Assembly: GCA_001599975.1 (NCBI GenBank)
Contig: BCIO01000002.1
Span: forward strand, 3,483,883-3,547,882
Source of the DNA: Cystobasidiopsis lactophilus
Taxonomy: Eukaryota; Basidiomycota; Agaricostilbomycetes; Agaricostilbales; Chionosphaeraceae
Length of the DNA stretch: 64,000 nucleotides
Direction: 5' to 3'
In this document: in pieces, positions 54,285 to 64,000 of the stretch
Layout: each line of letters opens with the position of its first letter
How positions within the stretch are numbered: the first letter of the stretch is position 1
Made by a program: the position numbers and the translations under genes
Notes under the pieces: generated by a model
Seen by the model: the letters and a program-made list of their open reading frames with translations, nothing else
Databases searched by the model: none
What the model was told of the DNA's origin: nothing

Positions 54285-54809
54285 GGCTCTTGTGCAGGGC
54301 CCTTCTAGAGGGCTTTTCGAGCACCCAACTTGGCTGCTGGTCACCACAAGTGAAGTTGCAATTCCGAGCCGCCCTCGGCGCTTTTTTGCGCCGACGAAAC
54401 AACTTCACGCTGCTGCCCCTTTTCCTGGCCCAACGAAGCACACAGCTCAGTTTACCTAAACGCTCAAAGGTGCGCTGCTATCTTGACCTGTTGTACTGGT
54501 CCAGCCACAGTCGCTGAACAACGAGGGAACAGCAACCAAGTTCTTCCCTGAAGGATCTTTTCTACCCAAGCGATTGCCCAACCTGTTTTCGACTTTCTTG
54601 AACTCTGTGCGTCCTGATTTGCTTCGGATAAGACTTGTGTACCCTGCTGACGCGTTGGAGCAGCCTCACAACTCGCACGGTGAGCCTATCAACGTGTTCC
54701 TAGCTGCTCTCGGACCCTGTTTCTCAATTTTGGCGTGTTCTTGCAGTCGGCAAACGAGTTTCCGCCTCCGGGACCGACTCATCGAACATCAAAGCTCTAT
54801 AAATTAGCA
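54285..54809. other. Divergent promoter region of TIM22 and INO1
   Basis: This 525-bp segment lies between the two starts. A TATA-like element (TATAAATTAG) ends about 4 bp before the INO1 ATG, too close to be a usual TATA box. No clear inositol-responsive CATGTGAAAT element was found. A 5' UTR intron is possible around 54680-54745. Confidence 0.45.
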
Positions 54810-56884
54810 ATGGCCCCTTCAATCAACGGAAATGCTGCCAATGGCGCACCCGCGGTCTCTGCCGCCGTGCCCATTGTTGACCCGACTGCGGCTAGGCGCG
54901 ATGCGGACTCGGTCCGCATTGACAGCCCCAACGTCACCTACTCCCGCGAGTACATCACCTCGACTTACGTCCAGCACAAGACCGAGGTTGTCCGCGATGG
55001 CGCCTCCTACCGCGCCAAGCCTGTCGAGCAGACTTACGAGTTCAAGACCGAGCGCAAGGTCCCCAAAACCGGGTACGCCCCTTATTTTGTTCTACCTCGC
55101 TTGCTGAATCTGAAACTAATTGCTTTTCTGGGGAAACACAGCTTGCTGCTTGTCGGCTTGGGCGGCAACAACGGCTCCACCTTGGTCGCCACCATCTTGG
55201 CCAACCGCCACAACGTCACCTGGAACACCAAGGAGGGCCTGCAGGTGCCCAACTACTTGGGCTCCTTGGTCCGCGCCTCGACTGTCGTCTTGGGCCAGGA
55301 TGCTGCCGGCAAGGATGTCAACGTGCCCTTCTCCGACGTTGTGCCCATGGTCCACCCCAACGACCTTGTTGTCGGCGGCTGGGACATCTCCAGCATGTCT
55401 TTGGACGCTGCCATGGTCCGCTCCAAGGTCTTGGAATACGACCTCCAGCGCCAGCTCGCTCCCATGATGGCCGAGTACAAGCCGATGCCCTCGATCTACT
55501 ACCCGGACTTCATCAGTGAGTCGTTTTGTCTCGTTTAATTGACTGTCCAAAGCCGAATTCGCGTTTTCAGACGCCAACCAAGGCGAGCGCGCCGACAACG
55601 TTTTGCCCGGTTCGGACAAGAAGGCCCACTTGGAGCGCATCCGCAAGGACATCCGCGACTTCAAGGCCGCCAACGGCTTGGACAAGGTCGTCGTCCTCTG
55701 GACCGCCAACACTGAGCGCTACGCCGACATCATTCCCGGCGTCAACGACACCGCCGACAACTTGTTGGCCTCCGTCGAGAAGTCCCACGCCGAGGTGGCG
55801 CCTTCCACCATGTTCGCCATTGCTTCCATCCTGGAGGGCTCTCCTTTCATCAATGGTGTGTGAAAATCTCCATCAGGTCTGTTTCTGATCTTATCGGTCG
55901 TATTTCGCACAGGCGCTCCCCAGAACACTTTTGTTCCTGGCTGCATTGAGCTCGCCGAGCGCCACCGCGCCTTCATTGGCGGCGATGACTTCAAGTCTGG
56001 CCAGACCAAGATGAAGAGTGTCCTCGTCGAGTTCCTGGTCAACGCCGGCATCAAGCCCACCGGCATCGCCAGCTACAACCATCTCGGCAACAACGACGGC
56101 CTCAACCTGAACGCTCAGGCTCAGTTCCGCAGCAAGGAGATCTCCAAGGCCAGCGTCGTTGACGACATGGTCGAGGCCAACGTGCGTCGTTTTGCCCTAG
56201 CGTTTCCGGAAACGTGGCTTACGTTTTCCTGCAGCACCTCCTCTACAAGCCTCTCCTCGAGGGCCCTGGTGGCGAGAAGGCCATTGGCGCCGGCAAGGTT
56301 GCCCGCAAGACCGAGCACCCCGACCACTGCGTTGTCATTAAGTACATGCCCGTCGTCGGCGACTCCAAGCGCGCCATCGACGAGTACACCTCCGAGATCA
56401 TGATGGGCGGCAAGCAGACCATCTCCATGTTCAACGTCTGCGAGGGTGAGCCATTCATCGCTTCCTGTTCCGAGGCATTGCTCAATCTAGATCTCAAGAC
56501 TCCTTGTTGGCCACTCCCTTGATCTTGGACTTGGCCATCCTCTGCGAGCTGTTCACTCGTGTCACTTGTGAGCTTCACACCTGTTGAGCAGAGAACCTGT
56601 TCTCAAAGAGTTTGGTGCAGACGCTTCCGGCGGCGACGGCGAACACCAGTCCTTCTACAGCATCATCTCGCTGCTCAGCTTCCTGTTGAAGGCTCCTCTC
56701 GTCAAGCCTGGCACTGACGTCGTCAACGGCCTGAATGCCCAGGTAAATGACCCCAAATCGGACGAGGAGGGGCCGTACTGAGTGATTCTTGTTTTCTCAG
56801 CGCAACGCCTTGGTCAACACCATCCGCGCTTTGGTCGGTCTGCAGCCCAACAGCGAAATCAACATGAACAAATTCGGCTGGTAA
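54810..56884 (+). CDS. INO1: Inositol-3-phosphate synthase
   Basis: Converts glucose-6-phosphate to myo-inositol-3-phosphate with NAD, the first step of inositol and phosphatidylinositol synthesis in the cytosol. Conserved blocks in order: [40 protein letters not shown] (NAD loop), [140 protein letters not shown] and [13 protein letters not shown]. It ends [15 protein letters not shown]. Catalytic lysines in the DDFKSGQTK block are present. About seven introns are seen (near 55073, 55516, 55857, 56182, 56445, 56566 and 56742). Confidence 0.97.
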
Positions 56885-57082
56885 TTCGGTCGCGAGCGTC
56901 CTCGAGGACTTGTTCGGGCACTAATTAGCTCTTGTGCACTCCGCCCTGCCCCTTCCGCTTCTGCAATCGAATAGCTCTCATAGCTTCTTAACCCCTCCCT
57001 TTTGACTGACTCTTCTGAGGAGTGACACATCCGACCTGAAAAAAAGTTGCATGACGACTTCGAATGTTGCCCCGAAGCCAAC

Positions 57083-58608
57083 ATGTCGTTCCGTCAGCCC
57101 TTGTTGACGGCTTCCCGCCTATGCAGAGCTCAACAACAGCGCCTTTATGCCACTGAGGCCCCGAAGAAGGGCAGCGGCGCTGTCTTGCCTCTCGCGATTC
57201 TCGCCGCTGCCGGCGGAGCTGGCTATTGGTGGTGGAGCTCTGGCGGCAAGATCCCTGATGTGAGCTGGCCTCACATTATCATATTGAGCCTTGAACCAAC
57301 GTATTTTGTCCCGAACCAGCCCAAGGACGTGAAGGCTCTCGAGGACAAGGCGAAGCAGGCTTTGGGCGGCCAGACGACGGTGCCCACTGTTGCCGCTCTC
57401 GATCCCAAGGAGTTCCGCAACTTCAAGCTTTCAGAAGTCAAGCCCTACAACCACAACACCTCCATCTTCGTAGGTCTTGCGTGCCGAATTTTGCCAACAT
57501 GATTTCTAATCGCGATGTGTGAAGACTTTCGAACTGCCCGAGGGCACCGATGCCGGCCTCACCGTCGCCAGCTGCGTTGTGGTGAAGGATGCTACGGACT
57601 CGCTGAAGGACGACAAGGACAAGCCCGTTATTAGGGCAAGTTTTATGCCACTGGATTCACCCACTCTCAGCTCTGACGCTTCCTCTCAGCCCTATACTCC
57701 CACTACCGGTCCGAAACAGAAGGGCATCATTGAGTTCGTTGTGAAGAAGTACGAGTCTGGCAAGATGTCGAAGCACTTCCACGAGCTCAAAGTTGGCGAC
57801 GAGCTTTCGATCAAGGGCCCCATTAAGAAAAGTGAGCCCTCAATCTATCTAGAAGCTGCATCAGAAAGTGCTCATCAGACGTACAGTCGAGTGCGCGGTG
57901 CACCGATCCCATAGTAGAAGCGTGCTGATCTTTGGCCCTCAGATACAAGGCAAACGAATTTGACCGCATTGGCTTGGTCATGGGCGGCTCCGGTTTGACA
58001 CCGTAGGTTTTTTCAGTTTCTTCCGGCTCGGCGAGGCTGAGTTAGAGTATAGTGGCTGGCAAATTCTTCAAGCGTGAGGCACAGATTCTTTCATGCACCG
58101 AAAGCTCCTAGCTCACGAGTGTCGCAGCATTGACGACAACCCTGATGACAAGACGAAAGCCGTTCTGATTTTCTCCAACGTCACCGAGGCCGACATCCTG
58201 CTGCGCAAGGAGCTCGAGGACTTGGAGAAGCGCAAGCCCGACCAAATCAAGCTCGTCTTCCCTCTCGACAAGCCGCCCAAGGGCTGGAAGCACCCCACAG
58301 GCTATATTACAGCTGAACTGCTCGGCCAGCATCTTCCGCCAGCTGGATTTGGCGACAAGACTAAGATCTACGTTTGCGGACCACCTCCTCAGATCAAGGC
58401 CATTGCCGGGTACGGTCTCGTTCATACCATCACCGACAGTTTCTGAATGCTGCTTTTTCACAGACCGAAAGACGGTATGAAGCAGGGCGAGCTCAAGGGT
58501 CTCTTGGCCGACTTGGGCTGTAAGGCGCTTCCTTCACACAGCCGCTGCGAACTCATCTGACGGCTCTTCCTCTCCACAGACACGCCTGATCAAGTCTTCA
58601 AGTTCTAA
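57083..58608 (+). CDS. NADH-cytochrome b5 reductase, mitochondrial (MCR1-like)
   Basis: A mitochondrial presequence (MSFRQPLLTASRLCRAQQQR) precedes a Gly/Ala-rich membrane anchor (LPLAILAAAGGAGYWWW), as in Mcr1 of the outer membrane and intermembrane space. The FAD domain follows: NHNTSIF, TFELPEGTDAGLTVASCVVV and, across an intron, RPYTPTTGPKQKG, the RxYTPT flavin-binding motif. The NADH domain has GLVMGGSGLTP and IYVCGPPPQIKAIAG, with GxGxxP and CGPP motifs intact. It ends YTPDQVFKF; Phe at the extreme C-terminus is typical. It transfers electrons from NADH to cytochrome b5 or other acceptors, for sterol synthesis and redox defence. About eight introns are seen, including two very close to each other around 57825-58120. 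Confidence 0.93.
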
Positions 58609-58716
58609 GCCGAGGCTCAGTGGTAGAAACCTGGTAGAGCTTCCAAGATGAAATGGCTATCTAAACAAAGAGAATCGTGAATTCGCGTCGTCATATTGTC
58701 CTTCCGCGCGCCCTTC

Positions 58717-61630
58717 CTACTGCTCAAAGAGAACAGCCGAGTGGAACCAATCGGGGTCTGCGCCTGTCTCCAAAGCCACTTTCTCGGCCAAGACGTTTTC
58801 GTCTGAGGATCAATGCTGAGCTCGAGAATGTCATGTGCTGGCGAAAAGATCCAAACGTACGTTGATATTTTGTGATCAGTTCGTGAGCTTTCACGTCAAT
58901 TCTGGAAGGGTTGTTCGCAGCAACTGCTTTGACGGCAGCCTCAGCTACGTCGAAGCGGCCGACCTTGTTCAGGCGAAGCCTGGGATAAAGTCTGTCAGCG
59001 ATGTCCTTCAGAGATAAGTGCGGGTTTTGCGTACATGCTGAACGGTGTTGTGGTGGTGCCTTGCTCGATGTAGCCTTTGATGGTGATCCGGCTGCGAGCC
59101 ACATGGGATTGCCGACCGAACAGGAGCGAGGCAACCGCCGAAGGATAGCCGTGGAAGTTGAAGATGACAGGCTTGTCTTTGGTGAACAGGGCATTGAAAG
59201 CGACCTCGTCCAGAGCATGTGGGTGCTCGCCAGGTTCGGCGAGGATCAGCAAATCTGGCGCATTCCGGTCAGATTGTTAGAGCGAGGCGGAAGCGCTCAG
59301 CTCACCAAAGATGTTGACCACTCGAATGCGCAAGTCCGGAGCATCCTTCTTCAGCAGCTTGGCGGCATAGACGACCTCCGACGTGACTTCCACACCGCAG
59401 CCCACCAGAACAACGTCCGGGTTTTCGCCACCGAAGGTCGAGAACTTCTGCCAGATCGAAGCACCGGCACGGCAGTGGGCAGCGGCCTCTTCAGGCGAGA
59501 GGTAGGTAGGGCCCGGGTTCTTGGAGCCGACGATCAAGTTGATGTAGTTCTTCGAAGCCAGGCAGTGGTCGATGCACGAGATAGCGCAGTTGCCATCGGC
59601 AGGAAGGTAGACACGGACAAGGTGCGCTGGCAGAGTGAGCAGAGTGTCGATGAGGCCGGGGGCTTGGCTAAAGTCAAGACGTTGATCAGACTAGGTAGTG
59701 TCAAAGATTGGCAGCAAGCTCACTGAGAGTAGCCGTTGTGCTCCTGGCGCCAAAGAGTGGAAGTTTCGATGTAGGTGAGCGACGGAATGGGCGTGCGCCA
59801 GGAGGTTTCGAGTGCCACCTTGGTAAACTTGCAGAATTGGAGGATCATTCTGAATGGATGAAACTTTGAGCGTAGCGCATGATGATCACGAGAACAGCCT
59901 TACGTGTCGACAATGGCCAAGAAGGCCTCGTAGGATGGAAAGATGCTGTAGCGTCCAGTGAGAGCGTAGCCTTGCGAGAAGCCCTGGAGCGTGTGCTCCG
60001 AGAGCATCTCAATGACACGGCCACCGCGGTTGGCAGTCTCGGGATCCCATTGGAACGATCTGTTGGAGATGCTGAGGACAGCGTCAAGCTTGTTGGAGCG
60101 CAGCTCGTCGGGACTGAACATGCGAAAGCGCTTCGGGTTCTTCTTCACCACCTCGACTAGGTAGGAGCCAATGGCCTTCATAGGCGACAGCTCTTCTCCC
60201 GCTTTCACACCGAGGGACAGCCACTCCTTGGGCAGGTCCAGCGGGACGAAGGCCGGTCGCGCGTACTTGGTCTGGCCCAAGCGCATGTCGGGGTTCTCGG
60301 GCAGAATCTTGGTGACGGCGGCTTTGACCACGGATTCGGCCGTCGGCGAGTCATCGAACAGGTCTTGCGGCTTGTAGCTGTCCAGCCATTCCTGGAGCAT
60401 GGCGAATTGCTCATCGTTGGTGGCAGCCTCGGGCAGAGGGACTTGGTGCGATCGGAACGAGTTGACGATCGGCAGGCCATCCAGCATTTTGGGTCCAGTC
60501 CAGCCTTTGGGCGAGCGCAAGACAATCATGGGGAAGCGTGGCTTGACCCGAGGCTTGCCGCTTCGGGCATCGTTCTGGATGGCGCGAATCTCTTGGTAGG
60601 CCCAGCGGAGGGCACTGTAGAAGTCGTGCTGCAGCTTGATGTCGCTTTCATGGGTCGGGTTAGCCAGGTCGTTGTACTCGACGATACAGACTTGGTAGCC
60701 GTAGCCGGTGAAGAGGGCGAGAATCTCTCGATCGTCCATGGTGCCAAAGAGGGTGCGCTCGCTGATCTTGAAGCCATTGGCGTGGAGTATGGGCAGGACA
60801 GCACCACTCTCAGCTGGGTCGAGGAACTTGTGAGCATGCCAAGCTGTAGCGGTCGGGCCGGTTTCGGCCTCTCCGTCTCTGCGTCGAGTTTTCAGCCTGG
60901 GCGCGGGAAAGGAGGGCGCCGGGCTCACCCAACAACACAAACAGTGATCAGCTCAGGCTGGTCCATCACACTGCCGTAAGCTACGGCGAGCGCATAGCCA
61001 AGCTCTCCCCCCTCGTGGATTTGCCCAGGAGTCTCGGCGTTGATGTGGGAGGGGAAGCCTCCTGGCCAGGAGAAGGCCTAAAGCAGCAGAAAGGATAAGG
61101 TCTACGGCCAACAAGGAAGGGGGAAAACACTTCACCTTGCAGAAGGCGTCCAAGCCCTTCTTGTCCATGCCGTATTTAGGGTAGAAGCGGGTGATGGAGC
61201 CTTCAAGGAACAAGGCGCTGAGTACGCCAGGGGCGCCATGGCCAGGACCCATGACAGTCATGAAGTGCTCGCCAGTCTGCTTGATGAGCAGGTTGGTGTG
61301 CGCAAAGACCAACGAGAGGCCTGGACAGGTGCCATAGTGTCCCAGCAGTCTCTTCTTGACATGCTCCTTCTTGAGCTCTTCCTTGGCCTGTTCCGGGCAT
61401 CAGCCGACACAAAACTCAAAGTACATCAAATGACGAACGTTCAGAGGAGCCCAGGTGAGAAAGATCTGGGCAACGGCGACGTAGTTCGCGGCAGCTTGGA
61501 AGGCACACAAATCCTTGATCTGATCGTCGGTGGCCTTGAAGCCAGCGTCGTTGGGAACGACTCGGTACTTCTCGATTTCGGCGGAAAGCGAGCTGGGCTT
61601 TGGCTCAGTCGACGCCTCTGGCTTGCCCAT
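58717..61630 (-). CDS. Xylulose-5-phosphate/fructose-6-phosphate phosphoketolase
   Basis: A thiamine-diphosphate enzyme that splits xylulose-5-P or fructose-6-P into acetyl-phosphate and an aldose phosphate. It starts [20 protein letters not shown]. Signature blocks: [60 protein letters not shown], the ThDP/Mg motif [60 protein letters not shown], and later [40 protein letters not shown]. The C-terminal domain has [20 protein letters not shown] and [14 protein letters not shown]. After a last intron (about 58775-58852) it ends [20 protein letters not shown] then SAVLFEQ. Fungal Xfp enzymes pair with acetate kinase in carbon overflow metabolism. About seven introns are seen. It is convergent with the reductase gene, 108 bp apart. 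Confidence 0.95.
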
Positions 61631-62306
61631 TTTGAACCGTTGATTTAGGCGAAGCAAGTCCGAGTGCAAGTTAAGCGAAGCAGGCCCGAGTGCAGGAGAG
61701 GCGTGGTGGTGGACAGCGAAGAAGGAGGCAAGCAGCGAAGAGGGAGCAGTGTGTACGTCAGTGTCATGGCACCTCCGCTTATCGGAGTTTGCTTTGGGGG
61801 AAAAGCGAGAGCTTGCCAGACGGCGTGCCTTACGATTTGTGGCCGACAGAGGAGCTGCAGGCGAGCTGCTTGTGCATGGCCAGACTTTGAGTGGGAGGGG
61901 CATTCATCGACTTGACGAGCGCGCTCGCGTCTTCCCTCGTGGCGTGTCGGGCTCTTCCCGCCTTCAAGTTGAGATTGGCTACCTCTTCTCGTTCAGAGCA
62001 CAATAGGCTGTAAGCATATGCTGCAGGGAGAAAAGGCAGAGCAAAAAGGGCACAAAAAGAGCAAATTCATGCGCATGAATTTGGTGGCAAGCGCGCTTTC
62101 TTTGCTCCAAATCGCGATATTCGACGCGTCCGATGGCCAAGGATCATGCAGTAGAGTGAGGAGGAAGCGGCAGAGGCGGTGACAGAGAGCAAACTGAGAC
62201 CGTGGATGCCAAGAGGATCGTGCGCTTCAACGGCTGCCCAGTGGCAAAAGCGTTCCCTTCCCGTCGCCACCACCTTCCTTTTGTTCGCTATTGTCAAGTC
62301 TTCTAG
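61631..62306. other. Divergent promoter region with palindrome
   Basis: This 676-bp region lies between the phosphoketolase and the glycoside hydrolase genes. Apart from the palindrome at 62063-62082 it holds a direct near-repeat (AGGCGAAGCAAG / AAGCGAAGCAGG, with CCGAGTGCA after both) near 61647-61695. No gene is seen. Confidence 0.5.
62063..62082. promoter_or_regulatory. 20-bp perfect palindrome AAATTCATGCGCATGAATTT
   Basis: Lies in the shared promoter of the phosphoketolase and the secreted glycoside hydrolase genes, about 230 bp before the latter's start. Two-fold symmetry suits a dimeric DNA-binding protein. Its central 16 bp occur again at 51560-51575 in an intron of the PUB1-like gene. 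Confidence 0.5.
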
Positions 62307-64000
62307 ATGAAGGCCTATATCCTTGCTGTCGCGCTGGTCGCATCAACCACCTGCCTGGCCGAGCCACACGCAGGAGACTACAGCTCTCATTACGCCCGCT
62401 CACACTCCAAAAGGGCCATCCGGCGCCGGTCGTCGGGCAAGAAATGCAAGGCAGCTTCCTCGCCCCTTCCTGCCGCTGCATCACACCACTCTGCGACTGC
62501 CAGCAGCTCCCACACCGCTGCGAGCGCGTCTGCGTCCTCCAAGAAATCCTCAAAGGCCAAAGGCGATCCCTTCGCGGCCAACGATTACCTTTCCATGAAT
62601 GGCGTCGCAATAGGCATCCTGCCAGACAACGGTGACTCTGGTGGATCTCCTCAAGACAGTGCGCGCTTGGGTCTTCATGTGTGGCAAGGAGGTGTGCTCA
62701 CTCCAAAATTCAGTCAATGAATTCAACAGTTATGTTGGAGGCAAGGCCTTCAGGTTAGTCCATGAACTTACTTCAATATCCATTGAGAAGGGCTGATGAA
62801 GACACGGCGATCAGTGTTGGTCTTTATGCACATGGTGCGCCCCTGTCACGACCTGTCCCCTATCTCAGATCTCAAGATGAAATTTAGTGACGGACGCACC
62901 GTTCGACGGTGCTGAACTCTTCGATCTCGGAGCCAGCAAGCTGATGGGCAACTCGGGTCTGGATCCTGGGTCGGTCAGCAAGAACAGCGTGGACTACAAG
63001 AAGGACGCCGTCTTCGACCAGGTCGTGCAATCTGGATCAGTCTTCATCGCCTCCGTCATGCCTCTCACTTGGAATGGCCTTACGAAGGACAACAACACCC
63101 AAGCAGTTCGGATTGTTAAGGCCATGAAGCGATTCACCGACGCCGGCGTCGTCTCTTACCTCCGATGTGAGCTTCCTTTTATTCTGAACGGCGACCATTA
63201 TCTGAGGCCTTGCCACACAGTCGCCCACGAAGCTGTAAGAGCAATGCGTCTTGTCTGGGACTCGCCTCACCAATTTGTCGTGCAGAATTGGTACAACTCT
63301 GACTCCTGCACCGAAGCCCCGGGCGGCGGCAAGGTCTACCTAGGAGGCCCTTCGGATGTCAAGGAAGGCTGGGCCGTTGTAGCCGCTGCCCGAGACCAAT
63401 ATGGTGAGCTTTACCTTCCTGAGTGTGAGGACGCCGAACTGACCTTCCTCTCAGCTCCGTCCGTTCCCTCTGCCGTCCATATTCTCCACAGCCCCTAATG
63501 CTGTAGCAGAGATGTAAAACTGTACTGGTCGCCAAACGCAGGTAGTCAAGACCAAATCGAGCAATACGCCCCCGACGATAAATCCACAATCGACATGGTC
63601 GGCATTGATTACTACCCCGGAGATGTTGGCTCTGCTAATCTGGATGGGTATCAATGGGTGCGATCCTTGTTGCTTGATGTCTTAGTGACACTGCTGACCA
63701 TGAATGATCTCGGTGGCCATCTTGCAGCTCCACGATAATTACGCTTCGGCCACTGTGCCTTTCACGATTGGCGAGACTGGCTCTACCCAAGACATCTCGA
63801 CCAGGCAAGCGCTGCTGAAAGCCTTCACCTCCACCGAGCAGACCAGCAAGATGCCTCACTTCAAGTTGCTTAACTACTTCAACTACAACAAAGGTGGGTT
63901 AAACGTTTTCAGCTTCACAGGTTTTCTCTCTGAAACAATGACGTCTTACCTGTCACTGTAGGCGCTGACTTCATGGTCGGAGGGAAAGCGTGTGGCGACT
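62307..64000 (+). CDS. Secreted glycoside hydrolase, GH26-like, 3'-partial
   Basis: A signal peptide (MKAYILAVALVASTTCLAEP) is followed by a basic and Ser/Ala-rich linker that probably carries O-glycans and a Kex2-type site (SKRAIRRR). The barrel domain starts near AIGILPDNGDSGGSPQ and shows EFNSYVGGKAFSVGLYAH, SGSVFIASVMPLTWNGLTKD, WDSPHQFVVQNWYNSDSC, KLYWSPNAGSQDQIEQYAPD, DMVGIDYYPGDVGSANLDG and TVPFTIGETGSTQD. The last two are where the nucleophile Glu and its neighbour strand lie in GH26-like TIM barrels (mannanases and relatives); IGETG holds the candidate nucleophile. Several introns of 50-70 bp were seen. The gene runs off the right edge after GADFMVGGKACGD. Family assignment is by barrel motifs only. 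Confidence 0.55.

Overview
The window is nuclear DNA of a fungus, most probably a basidiomycete (subphylum not decided). The genes are dense, on both strands, and cut by many 45-75 bp spliceosomal introns with GT(G/A)AGT-like donors. Marker genes are those of a walled fungus: Zn2Cys6 and Atf1-type bZIP regulators, a SKN1/KRE6 beta-glucan protein, fungal CBM1 modules, a CaaX-tailed G gamma, HbrB/Bit61, a fungal-type phosphoketolase and INO1. No tRNA, rRNA, CRISPR array, transposon or virus-derived element was recognised. Coordinates of spliced genes run from start codon to stop codon; introns were placed by reading splice sites and protein-family conservation, not from transcripts.

Layout. 1-5153: an Sfr1/Mei5-like recombination mediator (partial), a hydroxyacyl-CoA dehydrogenase, a GET2-like tail-anchor receptor subunit, CMC2 and a G gamma subunit. 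About 2 kb without a recognisable gene follows. 7209-13645: a Zn2Cys6 factor, a bZIP factor and a thioesterase-like protein. 13815-23871: an unknown membrane protein, WDR70, SKN1/KRE6, a small membrane protein and a BET double-bromodomain protein. 24682-32377: a secreted triple-CBM1 protein, PEX3, a beta-helix protein and a TORC2 HbrB/Bit61 subunit. 32944-42701: a fused allantoicase/ureidoglycolate lyase, a mitoribosomal L51/S25-domain protein, two conserved proteins without assigned function, an ankyrin protein and a ChaC-type gamma-glutamylcyclotransferase. 42992-50442: RPB1, the largest subunit of RNA polymerase II. 50947-64000: PUB1/TIA1-like RNA-binding protein, TIM22, INO1, cytochrome-b5 reductase, phosphoketolase and the start of a secreted glycoside hydrolase.

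The most unusual structure is in RPB1. Its CTD is encoded by a chain of tiny exons: 20 introns fall within 1,574 bp, and several heptads are split into 7-nt and 14-nt exons. The 19 enclosed exons total 363 nt (121 codons) with every phase matching. The units look like tandem copies, with units 1-3 repeated as 4-6, and five consecutive heptads carry Phe in place of Tyr1. The catalytic-site region of the same gene needs a 2-nt exon to rebuild the invariant motif. Related oddities are a 6-nt exon inside a zinc cluster and four GC-AG introns. There is no sign of one pathway cluster; these are mostly independent housekeeping genes.
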